The translations under genes and the position numbers were made by a program. A DNA stretch of 62,190 nucleotides from Corynebacterium sp. HMSC078H07 (GTDB lineage Bacteria > Actinomycetota > Actinomycetes > Mycobacteriales > Mycobacteriaceae), in NCBI RefSeq assembly GCF_001812805.1, contig NZ_KV810465.1, forward strand, positions 1 through 62,190. Reading direction: 5' to 3'. The first letter of the stretch is position 1, and every line of letters begins with the position of its first letter. Positions 1-7,855 of the stretch are shown one piece after another. A model generated the notes under the pieces. That model ran no database searches, was not told the DNA's origin, and was given only the letters and a program-made list of their open reading frames with translations.

Positions 1-542
1 CACCACGGTGTTACTAGATACCCCCGCGCAACAGATAGCGCCTTGAAGTCGATGCTGCCATCGTCTTTGCGTGGAATCTCGTCCTCATCCATATAGCGCA
101 GCTTTTCGCCCATAAACTCCCGCCAGCTATCATAAAACCCCTGGTAGGCGTCCTGGAAGTCGCTCACACACGGAATGCCAAAAGCATCGATGATGCACTG
201 CGAGAAGGTTGACCACACAAAATATGGATGCCAGTCCTCATGACCTACTTCTTCATAGGCTTCAGCCCAGCGAACGGCTTGCGCAAGGGTAAAGGGCTCG
301 CCATGATTCGGAATGTTGTAGGTGTCCATGACCAGCACGTTTTTGCACCCTTCCGGGAACTTCGAGGCTGGAAATAGGTCATGCACGGTATCGGTGGTAA
401 TTGAAGCGACCATTCCGCTATCAATGCAATCGAACCACGCACCGAGTGGGGTGCCGTGGCGCATGCAGCCGACCCAAATCTGCGGGATGTCGAGCTTTCT
501 ACCTTCAGGTGAGTACGCACTATGTGCAGCAGGTTGAGCCAT
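1..542 (-). CDS. ArdA-like antirestriction protein, 3' end missing
   Basis: The leftward reading frame opens at ATG 542 behind an ideal AAGGAGG ribosome site and stays open for 180 codons until the window edge, so the C-terminus is cut off. The N-terminal part reads PQIWVGCMRHGTPLGAWFD and a later part reads FQDAYQGFYDSWREFMGEKL. Both match the layout of ArdA proteins, acidic DNA mimics that block type I restriction enzymes: an opening strand, then the acidic F-x-D-A-Y-x-G-x-x-D-S-W stretch. ArdA genes usually travel on conjugative plasmids and integrative elements. The neighbour on the right is an integrase, so the gene fits as cargo that protects an incoming element. Family assignment is by motif memory, not by search; the protein could be a distant relative with another target. 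Confidence 0.72.
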   Translation of the reverse strand, partial: MAQPAAHSAYSPEGRKLDIPQIWVGCMRHGTPLGAWFDCIDSGMVASITTDTVHDLFPASKFPEGCKNVLVMDTYNIPNHGEPFTLAQAVRWAEAYEEVGHEDWHPYFVWSTFSQCIIDAFGIPCVSDFQDAYQGFYDSWREFMGEKLRYMDEDEIPRKDDGSIDFKALSVARGYLVTPW

Positions 543-591
543 GATGGCCTCCTTGAAAAAGAATGAGAGTGTAGATATCACCTCTTCTGTC

Positions 592-613
592 GGTGGCCAG
601 AGTCCTGGCCACC
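592..613. other. Palindrome after the integrase gene
   Basis: GGTGGCCAG, a 4-base loop AGTC, then CTGGCCACC form a perfect 9-bp inverted repeat between the integrase stop and the ardA-like start. There is no T-tract on either side, so a simple intrinsic terminator is not supported. The same GGTGGCCA core forms a palindrome upstream of the integrase (1845-1863), which suggests a binding site for an element-encoded protein. Confidence 0.5.
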
Positions 614-636
614 TTCACACATGGGAAAGAGGACTC

Positions 637-1815
637 CTACCGTGCAGCCTTGCGGGCAAGTTCCATTGAGCGAGTGCCTGCGTGTTGGTAGCGCATCGCA
701 GCCTGGATGGTTGAGTGACCAAGATAGCTTTGAATCTCAGCCAGAGAAGCGCCACTTTCTTGGGCATAGCGGGTACCTGCGTAGTGTCTTAGGTCATGAA
801 AGCGCAACCCCGGCTGGTCAATGGCCTCGCGCGCTTTGACCCAATGAGGGCGAAATGTGTGGTAGGAAAGCGGTTTGAGCGGATTCGTTGGAGACGACCA
901 CAAGCGCTTGCCTGCTGGGGTATCGAGTGCTTTAGCAGCGATAAAGGGCGCGTCTTTGCCAAAGATGTACACCTCGCGAATACCAGCAGCACTCTTGGGC
1001 GGGCTTTTCACCCAGCCTTCTGCTGGTGAGTACGTCCACTCTTTGGCCACACGGATAATAACGCCATCGACGTTGTCAGTGGCCTGACCAGCCTCATTAA
1101 GCTCGTAGAGAATCTCAATATCCTTGCGCTCAAGTGCAATGATTTCCCCGAAGCGCAAGCCACCACCAGCAGCAATGCGTACAATATCGCGATAGCGCGG
1201 GATGATGAGCTCAATGATGTCGTCGATCTCTTTATCGGTCGGAAAGACGGTCTCGCGGTTACTAGAGGCTTTTGAGCCTCCCGGAACCGTACACGGGTTG
1301 GATTCAATAAGACCGTCTTCAACAGCGGTTTTGAGCACGGACTTTAAAAAGTCATACACGCGCGCTGTTTGTGTGGCAGCTTGCCTGCTGGATTCGGCAT
1401 ACCACTGGCGAATGGAAGCAGAAGTAAATTCATCAAGCGGGGTATCGCGAAAGCAGGCAAGCCTGCCGGTGGTGATATAGCGCTCGTATTCCACGCGAGT
1501 GCGCATCTTTAAGTGCTGGCCATCACTACGTGTGCGCTCAAAGATCCATGTGTGAGCAAAGTCATAAAAGGTCGGTAGCTTCTTTGTGGGCTTGATTTCT
1601 AGACGCTCTTTAGGATGTGTCCACTTACCGCTGGCGATAAGCACTTGCTCGCTAGCAAGCCAACTATCGGCGGCAGCTATCGTCGGAAAGCTTTGGGGAG
1701 CTGAGATCCTCACGCGATTGGTACGCGTGGAGTAGGGCGCGTTATAGCGCGCTTGGAACCTACCGTTTTTGAGTTTTCGAATCGTTCCAAAGGATCGAGA
1801 CTTCTTGTCTGGCAT
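637..1815 (-). CDS. Tyrosine-type site-specific integrase
   Basis: This 392-residue protein is a tyrosine recombinase that integrates and excises the mobile element at its attachment site. The visible catalytic set is Arg221 (GLRFGE), His340 and Arg343 (HDLRH), His367 (YLGHST) and the nucleophile Tyr376 (MRYQHAG). Residues 5-60 look like an arm-binding domain (SFGTIRKLKNGRFQARY) and 80-180 like the SAM-like core-binding domain (YDFAHTW, WYAESS). The start at 1815 is chosen because AGGAGG lies 10 bases upstream. An in-frame extension to 1863 has no such site and would run through the palindrome there. The gene reads away from the tRNA-Asn fragment at 1952-1976, the usual arrangement for integrases that target tRNA 3' ends. 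No frameshift is visible, so it is probably functional. Confidence 0.95.
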   Translation of the reverse strand: MPDKKSRSFGTIRKLKNGRFQARYNAPYSTRTNRVRISAPQSFPTIAAADSWLASEQVLIASGKWTHPKERLEIKPTKKLPTFYDFAHTWIFERTRSDGQHLKMRTRVEYERYITTGRLACFRDTPLDEFTSASIRQWYAESSRQAATQTARVYDFLKSVLKTAVEDGLIESNPCTVPGGSKASSNRETVFPTDKEIDDIIELIIPRYRDIVRIAAGGGLRFGEIIALERKDIEILYELNEAGQATDNVDGVIIRVAKEWTYSPAEGWVKSPPKSAAGIREVYIFGKDAPFIAAKALDTPAGKRLWSSPTNPLKPLSYHTFRPHWVKAREAIDQPGLRFHDLRHYAGTRYAQESGASLAEIQSYLGHSTIQAAMRYQHAGTRSMELARKAAR

Positions 1816-1844
1816 AGCGGGTCTACCTCCTAGTGACAGATCGC

Positions 1845-1863
1845 GTGGCCACCCGGTGGCCAC
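1845..1863. promoter_or_regulatory. Perfect palindrome upstream of the integrase
   Basis: GTGGCCACC, a single central C, then GGTGGCCAC form a 19-bp perfect palindrome about 30 bases before the integrase start. It is placed where an operator for integrase autorepression or an accessory-factor site would lie. It shares its core with the palindrome at 592-613. Function is inferred from position only. Confidence 0.5.
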
Positions 1864-1911
1864 ATGTTGTTACAATCCGTCAATTTCTGGCTATCTGTGT
1901 CTTAACTTAAC

Positions 1912-1931
1912 GCGTTTACCAGCGTAAACGC
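1912..1931. other. Inverted repeat next to the attachment site
   Basis: GCGTTTAC, loop CAGC, then GTAAACGC form an 8-bp inverted repeat 20 bases from the tRNA fragment. Its position inside the element end suggests an arm-type integrase or excisionase site, but nothing in the sequence proves this. Confidence 0.35.
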
Positions 1932-1951
1932 TTGTTAACCAGTATATACAA

Positions 1952-1976
1952 ACTGGTTCGAGCCCAGTTGGAGGAG
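1952..1976 (+). other. Attachment site: displaced 3' end of tRNA-Asn
   Basis: ACTGG, TTCGAGC, CCAGT form a perfect 5-bp T-arm with a canonical 7-base loop. TGGAGGA (the 3' acceptor strand) and a discriminator G follow. The stretch closely matches the 3' end of bacterial tRNA-Asn. The sequence upstream does not fold into the D-arm, anticodon stem or 5' acceptor strand, so this is a fragment, not a tRNA gene. With the integrase next to it, this is the att junction on the tRNA-3' side. The intact tRNA-Asn is expected at the far end of the element, outside the window. Confidence 0.8.
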
Positions 1977-1985
1977 CAAACAGCG

Positions 1986-2025
1986 GACTCGTTGACTATA
2001 GCAATAGTCAACGAGTCTTTTGCTT
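1986..2025 (+). terminator. Intrinsic terminator (original tRNA-Asn terminator)
   Basis: A 14-bp perfect stem (GACTCGTTGACTAT at 1986-1999 paired with 2004-2017) with a 4-base loop is followed by TTTTGCTTTT. It lies 9 bases after the tRNA-Asn fragment, so it was most likely the terminator of the host tRNA gene before integration. Confidence 0.88.
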
Positions 2026-2173
2026 TTACGTTCAAGGGTTTGCGGGGTTAAGCCTTTGCGGGGCCCAACTCAGCCCCGAAGCACTTTTAACCTCTCAGAA
2101 ACTTTGACGAAAGGTTCCTGCTCTATGCTGTCTATGCCTCATCATCGACTACCTCTCGAAGGAACTTTTTCTC

Positions 2174-3808
2174 ATGCGTATTCGTGCTCTCGCACTTGCA
2201 ACTGCTGTTGCTTGTGCTGTTTCCCCAGCTACAGCTTTGGCTGCTGATGGTTCGACCTACTACTCCACCAAGCAACACTATGAGCCGCAGGGTTCTACCT
2301 ACGCTGAGGCACCCGCCGGCTTCCAACAGATCTACACGTCGACCGTCAACCGCCACGGATCCCGAGGCCTGTCCAGCTTCAAGTACGACGACCTAGCACA
2401 ACAGATGCTGGAGTACGCCAAGGAGCACGACCATCTAACCGAGTTGGGCGAAAAGCTCATCCCTCAGGTTGAAGCCATGATCATCGTGAACAAGGAACTC
2501 GCGGGCGGTACTGGCCAGGAAGCCGGCTATGGCAACCTCACTGTCGTCGGCCGTGAGGAACTGCAGGGCATCGGGCAACGCAATGCTCAGCGCAACTCCG
2601 CATTGATGGACCGCATCGAGAATGACGGCCTTAAGGTCAAGTACATTTCTTCCGGCGAAGACCGCGCAAATGACTCCGGCTGGAACTTTGGTAAGTCCTG
2701 GCTTTCGGCAAATCCACAGTTGTCAGACAATCTTGTCGATGGCATGGAGGATGGCCACGTCACCATTGAGACGCGGACCGACCTCATGTACGCGCACAAG
2801 GATAAGAATGCCCCTTCCTATGAAAAGTACTCGGAATGGAAAGACTCCGAGACCCTCGACAGCAAGGTCGAGGAGGCGTATGCCAAACCAGCATCACAGA
2901 CCGCTGCACGCAGCCTGCTAAACAAGATCTTCACCGAGGATTTCATCGCGGGCCTCGAAGACGGCTCCATCAGTTTTGTGGGCAGAGAAAAGGACGACAA
3001 GACAGTCGAGGGCATTGTGGACGCCGCCCTGCAGTTCTACAACCTGTACATCATTGCCCCCGCTCTTGCCCATGAGGAGAAGACTCCGGCAGAGGGGTGG
3101 ATCTTTGACCAGTACATGGATGAGGCGAGCGGCCCGACCTTTGCCTACCTCCTCGACGTTGAGGACTACTACCAGAAGGGCCCTGCTATCGAAGGCCAGA
3201 CAGTGGCCTACGACAACTTCGAACCGCTGCTCAAGGAAATGATTCAAGGCGTCAAGGACCGCGCCGACGGCGGTGACATCGCGGCTGAGTATCGCTTTGG
3301 TCATGCGGAAACCATCATTCCTCTGGCAGCTTTGCTGAAGCTCCCTGGCTCTGAGAAGGGCACCCCACTCGATGAGCTCTACTCGTGGGAAAACTCTGAC
3401 TGGCGCGGCGACAAGGTCGCTCCGATGGGTGCCAATATTCAGTGGGACGCTTTCCAAAACGAGCACGGAGAGACGCTCGTGCGCATGCTGTACAACGAGA
3501 AGGAAATCGCCTTCCACGACGGTTGTGAGCCCATCGCTGAGGGGTCGATGTTCTACACCATCGATGAGCTTTCTGAGTGTCTGCCGCTTGGCTCCACATC
3601 AAACCACTCCAAGGCTCAGCTCAAAGATGACAAGAAGCACGAAACTCCTAAGCCGTCATCATCTGATGCCGTGTCTTCCAAGACCGAGGTGTGGGGTATC
3701 GTCGCTGCGGTCATCGGTGCCTTGGCAATCGCTGTAGGTACCGCTACTGCCAATGCTGCGCAGATTAAGAGCATCCTCAATAAGTATGGAATCCATTTGC
3801 CTTGGTAA
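2174..3808 (+). CDS. Secreted histidine-type phosphatase, membrane-tethered
   Basis: This 544-residue protein starts with a clear signal peptide (cleavage near ALAADG, residue 24). It has the RHG signature of the histidine acid phosphatase clan at residues 60-62 (NRHGSRG), where the histidine is the phospho-acceptor. FGHAETIIPL near residue 377 supplies the second active-site His and the proton-donor Glu. The HAE form, rather than HD, is typical of MINPP-like inositol polyphosphate phosphatases. Residues about 505-530 form a hydrophobic segment (VWGIVAAVIGALAIAVG) after a Lys/Ser-rich linker, so the enzyme is probably anchored outside the membrane. The likely role is release of phosphate from organic phosphates; the substrate cannot be read. 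AAGGAA precedes the ATG. It is the first host gene beyond the mobile element. Confidence 0.85.
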   Translation: MRIRALALATAVACAVSPATALAADGSTYYSTKQHYEPQGSTYAEAPAGFQQIYTSTVNRHGSRGLSSFKYDDLAQQMLEYAKEHDHLTELGEKLIPQVEAMIIVNKELAGGTGQEAGYGNLTVVGREELQGIGQRNAQRNSALMDRIENDGLKVKYISSGEDRANDSGWNFGKSWLSANPQLSDNLVDGMEDGHVTIETRTDLMYAHKDKNAPSYEKYSEWKDSETLDSKVEEAYAKPASQTAARSLLNKIFTEDFIAGLEDGSISFVGREKDDKTVEGIVDAALQFYNLYIIAPALAHEEKTPAEGWIFDQYMDEASGPTFAYLLDVEDYYQKGPAIEGQTVAYDNFEPLLKEMIQGVKDRADGGDIAAEYRFGHAETIIPLAALLKLPGSEKGTPLDELYSWENSDWRGDKVAPMGANIQWDAFQNEHGETLVRMLYNEKEIAFHDGCEPIAEGSMFYTIDELSECLPLGSTSNHSKAQLKDDKKHETPKPSSSDAVSSKTEVWGIVAAVIGALAIAVGTATANAAQIKSILNKYGIHLPW

Positions 3809-3842
3809 TCCGCGTAGTTACGGCTCAGCTGGAGTCTTGTGA

Positions 3843-4511
3843 CTAGCGCTTAACCACGTGGACATCCACCCCGCCAAAGAGGCTGAAGCAGTTCACCACA
3901 ATTTCTGGGGCGCTGGCGGGGAGGTCTGCGGGGTCAACGGCGCCGTCCTCGATCTTGATGTCGTGGCCGCCGAAGAGTCCGACACCGCTCACGCGGACAC
4001 GGAAGCCTTCAGGAACCCAGACATCGACTCCTCCGAAGATACCGACCGCCTTAATAGTCGTGACATGCTCTTGGAGTACTGCACCGCGTAGATCAATGTC
4101 TGTACCGCCGAACATGCCGACCGTGGTGTGGTGAGACGCTATGGGCGCGCCACGGACCGTGGTACCACCGAAGATTCCGACTGAAAGGGCCTGGGCGCCG
4201 TGCACGCCTGGCTCGACTTGAGCCAAGACGCGTTCAACAATAGGCACTATCTCTTTGTTCGAGTTCACGCCGCTGAGCTCATGGGGGCGCTGCTCCGCAA
4301 GCTCGTGGCTCCCGAAAAGAACTTGCTCGGGGTCCTCGAGCACATCAGAAACGAGGTCGACCAGCTCACCGCGCGTTGTCGCATCGGAACACTGCTGTGA
4401 GCGTTCCTCGAACTCATTGACGCTGAGTTGGCCCACCGACATGGCATCGGCCAACACTTGCGAGGCGGTGATGCGCTGGGAGTTTGTGCACTTGATGTCG
4501 CGTGATTCCAT
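3843..4511 (-). CDS. DUF1707 and LiaF-like domain protein
   Basis: This 222-residue protein begins with a DUF1707 domain (IKCTNSQRITASQVLADAM, then LSVNEFEERSQQCSDATTRGEL), a helical module common in actinobacterial envelope proteins. Residues about 100-220 show repeated short strands with FGG turns (VGIFGGTTV, VGMFGGTDI, VGIFGGVDV, VGLFGGHDI, FSLFGGVDV), the pattern of the cell-wall-active LiaF C-terminal fold. No signal peptide or membrane helix is visible. In Firmicutes LiaF restrains an envelope-stress two-component system; here no partner is adjacent, so the role is unknown. The stop lies 34 bases from the phosphatase stop (convergent). Confidence 0.8.
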   Translation of the reverse strand: MESRDIKCTNSQRITASQVLADAMSVGQLSVNEFEERSQQCSDATTRGELVDLVSDVLEDPEQVLFGSHELAEQRPHELSGVNSNKEIVPIVERVLAQVEPGVHGAQALSVGIFGGTTVRGAPIASHHTTVGMFGGTDIDLRGAVLQEHVTTIKAVGIFGGVDVWVPEGFRVRVSGVGLFGGHDIKIEDGAVDPADLPASAPEIVVNCFSLFGGVDVHVVKR

Positions 4512-4582
4512 ACCTTCATGTTACGTGGCGTCACGCATGACTGTGCGGAAAAGAACGGTAGTCTTCCCCGCACAGGAGGCGG

Positions 4583-5740
4583 TTAGGACTCGATATCAGG
4601 CGCGAAATCAGGGAGGCGCTCGCCTACTCCAAGAAGCTCAGCAATGGCTGCCACAGCACGCGCTGCACCCTTGCCGTCACCGTAGGGGTTGACGGCATTG
4701 GCCATGGCGTCGTAGGCCGCGGCATCGTCGAGCAGCAGCTTCGCCTCCGCAACGATGAGACTGCGGTTGGTGCCGACGAGCTTCACGGTGCCGGCGACAA
4801 CGGCCTCGGGGCGCTCAGTGTTCTGGCGCATCACCAGAACCGGCTTGCCCAGTGCCGGGGCTTCTTCCTGAACTCCGCCGGAGTCCGTGAGGATAATGGC
4901 GGCACGATCTTGCAGCTTAGTGAACTGGTCATAAGGCAGCGGATCCGTGATGATGACGTTGGCTAGAGCCTCAACCTCCGGCAACACGGCGTCGCGGACC
5001 TTGGGGTTAAGGTGCAGTGGGAGCGCAAAGTTGATGTCTGGGTAGGCCTCAGCCAAATCCTTGACTGCGCCACCGATTTCCTTCATCGCTTCAAGGTTCT
5101 CACGGCGATGGGTGGTGACGACGACGAGGCGCTTGTCGGATGCTGCGGCTTCCTGCAGTGCTGGGTCTTCAAACTCGGTGTTCCAGCTCGCAGCTTCGAG
5201 GAGTGCGTCGATAACAGTGTTGCCCGTGACCGCAATGTCCTTGGAGCGAACGTTTTCGCGACGCAGGTTCTCCATCGACCCTTCCGTGGGCGCGAGGTGT
5301 AGTTTCGCCACCTGACTGATAATCTTCCGGTTCGCCTCTTCGGGGAATGGTGAATCGATATCGCCGGTGCGCAGACCCGCTTCGAGGTGCACAACTTTCA
5401 CGCCGCGGTGGAAACCTGCAAGAGCCGCAGCCATCGCCGTCGAAGTATCACCTTGGGCAATGATCACATCTGGGTTCTCGGCATCAATGATCTCATCCAA
5501 GCCCACTAGAGCACGGGAAACGATCTGGTTCAGACCCTGACCGGGAACCATCAGATGGAGATCTAGTTTCGGCTCAATGCCGAACATGGTGTTGACCTGC
5601 TCGAGCATCTCACGGTGCTGACCGGTGGAGACCGCGATGGATTCGAAGCGCTCGTCCCTGTCCAAGGCAGTGATAATGGGGGCAACCTTGATCGCCTCGG
5701 GGCGAGTGCCGTAAATAGTCATGATTTTAGGACGAGACAT
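4583..5740 (-). CDS. wecB: UDP-N-acetylglucosamine 2-epimerase (non-hydrolysing)
   Basis: The 385-residue cytosolic enzyme interconverts UDP-GlcNAc and UDP-ManNAc, precursors of surface polysaccharides. Family signatures are visible: the opening IMTIYGTRPEAIKVAP, QGDTSTAMAAALAGF, VVHLEAGLRTGD, TVIDALLEA, VTTHRRENL and LTDSGGVQEEAPALGKPVLVMR, covering both Rossmann halves. Length and order are normal. The gene stands alone, leftward, between the DUF1707 gene and the PAP2 phosphatase, with no sugar-transferase partners nearby. Its pathway in this organism therefore cannot be read from context. Confidence 0.95.
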   Translation of the reverse strand: MSRPKIMTIYGTRPEAIKVAPIITALDRDERFESIAVSTGQHREMLEQVNTMFGIEPKLDLHLMVPGQGLNQIVSRALVGLDEIIDAENPDVIIAQGDTSTAMAAALAGFHRGVKVVHLEAGLRTGDIDSPFPEEANRKIISQVAKLHLAPTEGSMENLRRENVRSKDIAVTGNTVIDALLEAASWNTEFEDPALQEAAASDKRLVVVTTHRRENLEAMKEIGGAVKDLAEAYPDINFALPLHLNPKVRDAVLPEVEALANVIITDPLPYDQFTKLQDRAAIILTDSGGVQEEAPALGKPVLVMRQNTERPEAVVAGTVKLVGTNRSLIVAEAKLLLDDAAAYDAMANAVNPYGDGKGAARAVAAIAELLGVGERLPDFAPDIES

Positions 5741-5827
5741 CGTTCTCCTTGGTGTGAAAGAAATGGAGACACATCAATTCTTCCATATGGGGGAATAGGA
5801 AAAGGAAGCGTTAGCGGCTAAGTGCAG

Positions 5828-7099
5828 CTATGGCGAGACTACGCTTACTGACCCATCGGGGTGAACACGCACCTGCGCACCCAACGCCTTCACCAGGTTA
5901 ATGCGCTGCCACGAGCCGCTTGCGCCCTGCCAATCCAGTGGGGTGCCGGGCGCGGTGGCGGTTTGACGGAGGACGTCGGCGCGCTGTTCGTAGTTGAGGT
6001 TGGGGTGGGCTGCCTCAAGGAGAACGGGCGCAGCTTTCGGGACAATCATGGGCGCGTCCGGGTGGTAGATGGTGCTCAATCCGTAATCGGCCATAGGTTC
6101 ATACCGCTCGGCGGCTTGGGCAGCGGTTGCATAGGCGGTGCCGGCGGCATTCTGTTCGGACACGAGGGTGGCGATGTCCTTGCCGGTGCGCCACTGGATC
6201 TCAGCACGGATTTCGGCTTCGGCTTGGTGGAGGGCATCGCGCATGCGCGGATCGCTGAAGCGGTCCGCCGCAGCGGCTAGGCCTGTCATGCGGCCACCGA
6301 TGACGTCGAGCGGCGAATGCACGCCCATGACCACGCGGTGATTACCTGCCTCAGCGCCACGCAGAGCCAGCTGCGGGCCGACTTCCGGGAGCATGGTGGC
6401 CAATAGCGTGGTTACCCACACTGCTTGGTTGGTATGGCCGGAGGGGAAGGCTGGCGAATCCAGGTAGTAGTTCTTCGTGCCGTCGTTGTACCGGTTAATA
6501 CGGTCCGGGGCCTGCTGGAAAGGTCGCGCAGCTTTGAAGTAGTGCTTTTCGGCAAAGGTAGAGCTGGCCAACCCACCCGCGCGGGCAAGGTAGCCATTGC
6601 CCAGAAGGTACTCGGTTTTAGGCAGGCGGTGCTCCGCCAAGGCATCACGGAAGGCTTGGCCAAGTTCCGGCCCCATAGCATCGGAGACAGCAGCCATGAC
6701 GCCATCGGTGTCCGCGGCGGCGTCGCGTTGCGCGCGGGCGATGAGGGTGGCGTCGCCAGCCGCGGCGTTGTTGATGGCCACGGCTTTATCGAGGTCCTCA
6801 GCCATGGTGGTGGGGTTGGTCTTGATGTCGTCGTAAAGCCGCACCACTTCCCAGTACACGCCATACTGATAGGACGAGACATCGGAGGGAAAGCCCACCA
6901 AGTAGTCCGGGGTAAAGGGCCGGGGTGTGGGTGCGCCGGGGTGCTGTACTGGTGCTTCACCGGTGCTTGAGCCCGTCATGGGATCTGCGAGGGCGGGGAT
7001 AGTGAAGGGAAGATCGGCCGCCTGGGCTGCGGGCTGGGCGGAGGTGGCCAGCAGCACGGCGGCAATCGGGGCCGCCAGCGCGCGGGAAAATGTAGGCAT
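5828..7099 (-). CDS. Secreted PAP2-family acid phosphatase
   Basis: The 423-residue protein has a signal peptide (MPTFSRALAAPIAAVLLATS, cleaved near AQAAD). It carries the three PAP2 / class A acid phosphatase motifs in order: KAARPFQ (K-x6-RP-like), FPSGHTNQA, and AGNHRVVMGVHSPLDVIGG (R-x5-H-x3-D type). These supply the phosphohistidine nucleophile and acid/base groups. It probably hydrolyses phosphomonoesters outside the membrane. About 130 residues follow the catalytic core, ending in a segment that refers to tandem short strands (GASGSWQRINLVKALGAQ). It is the second secreted phosphatase within 5 kb, which suggests a phosphate-scavenging neighbourhood; no PhoR-type operator was recognised. 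Confidence 0.9.
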   Translation of the reverse strand: MPTFSRALAAPIAAVLLATSAQPAAQAADLPFTIPALADPMTGSSTGEAPVQHPGAPTPRPFTPDYLVGFPSDVSSYQYGVYWEVVRLYDDIKTNPTTMAEDLDKAVAINNAAAGDATLIARAQRDAAADTDGVMAAVSDAMGPELGQAFRDALAEHRLPKTEYLLGNGYLARAGGLASSTFAEKHYFKAARPFQQAPDRINRYNDGTKNYYLDSPAFPSGHTNQAVWVTTLLATMLPEVGPQLALRGAEAGNHRVVMGVHSPLDVIGGRMTGLAAAADRFSDPRMRDALHQAEAEIRAEIQWRTGKDIATLVSEQNAAGTAYATAAQAAERYEPMADYGLSTIYHPDAPMIVPKAAPVLLEAAHPNLNYEQRADVLRQTATAPGTPLDWQGASGSWQRINLVKALGAQVRVHPDGSVSVVSP

Positions 7100-7165
7100 A
7101 AGGGATTTCTTACACCCTGCAGGTGTCCGCGACGTAACGAAAAGGTAAACGGCGATGGTGTGCCG

Positions 7166-7303
7166 CTAGTCTTCCGCGGCGCTGACCTCCCGAATTTCCT
7201 CCGGGCAGGCAGCACGGGGTTCGGCGGGGTTTAGGCTGGCAGTGAGAAGTGCCGCCATAGCCACGGCTGCCGACGCCGCATGCGTTCTCTTCGAATTCTC
7301 CAC
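7166..7303 (-). CDS. Possible 45-residue secreted peptide
   Basis: From GTG 7303 a leftward frame encodes 45 residues: a charged start (MENSKRTH), a hydrophobic run (AASAAVAMAALLTASL), a possible cleavage site near PRAA/C, and a short acidic tail ending SAAED. Codon third positions are GC-rich, as in real genes here. It fills a gap of 420 bases that otherwise shows nothing. The ribosome site is weak, and other frames overlap, so this is a tentative call with unknown function. Confidence 0.4.
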   Translation of the reverse strand: MENSKRTHAASAAVAMAALLTASLNPAEPRAACPEEIREVSAAED

Positions 7304-7520
7304 ACAATTAACCTAACGTGACGCGAGCCGCAGGGGAAGCCCTTGGGGTAAAACTCTTCCCCGCTCCCCACTCAGCCTTACCCTGCGGGCTGGCGGCAGG
7401 TAGGCTGTGTCTCAGACGTGTACGTGTTGGCGGAGCCGCCTGCGCGCGTACTGTGAACGCTGATGTGAACGCCACCGCTGGTACTCGTTGCCGGCTGAAG
7501 AAGGGGATGACTAGTTTCCA

Positions 7521-7805
7521 ATGATTCAATTTGTTGTGGGCGCTGCCGCCGGATATGTCTTTGGAACCAAGGCTGGGCGCAAGCGCTACCACCAAATTAA
7601 GGGCGCTTATGAAAAGGCCGTGAACTCCCCTGTCACCAAATCCGCGGTGCGCTCCGCGCGCAAGGCTGTGGCCAACCGCTTGGATCCGGACCCTCGCATG
7701 CGCGAGCTGAAGGACTACAACAAAGGGAAGCGCGGTAAGCGTGGCGCCAGCGGCACCACGGATGGGATGACGGCGGACCGGATTTACGAGCCGGACGAAG
7801 ATTAG
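7521..7805 (+). CDS. Small YtxH-like protein
   Basis: This 94-residue protein begins with a short glycine-rich hydrophobic stretch (IQFVVGAAAGYVFGTKAGRKR), the pattern of YtxH/GvpP-like small actinobacterial proteins. A basic helical region follows (YHQIKGAYEKAVNSPVTKSAVRS), then a Lys/Gly-rich and finally acidic tail (YEPDED). No catalytic motif is present. It may associate with the membrane through its N-terminus. It reads toward dnaG and is separated from it by a hairpin. Function unknown. Confidence 0.75.
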   Translation: MIQFVVGAAAGYVFGTKAGRKRYHQIKGAYEKAVNSPVTKSAVRSARKAVANRLDPDPRMRELKDYNKGKRGKRGASGTTDGMTADRIYEPDED

Positions 7806-7806
7806 C

Positions 7807-7828
7807 GCGCACGCTACAGCGCGTGCGC
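7807..7828. other. Hairpin between convergent genes
   Basis: GCGCACGC, loop TACAGC, GCGTGCGC form an 8-bp GC-only stem between the stops of the YtxH-like gene and dnaG. No T-run follows on either strand, so any termination role is uncertain. Confidence 0.4.
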
Positions 7829-7855
7829 ATGGCTGCGGATTAGCGTCTGCGTCAG

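Noticed and set aside
1924..1976. A full tRNA-Asn gene, with GTT as anticodon near 1933
   Set aside because: Bases on both sides of TTGTTAA do not pair as an anticodon stem, and there is no D-arm or 5' acceptor strand. Only the 3' end is present.
7308..7595. A 95-residue leftward gene before the YtxH-like gene
   Set aside because: It overlaps the start of the better supported rightward gene, and has no ribosome site or recognisable domain.
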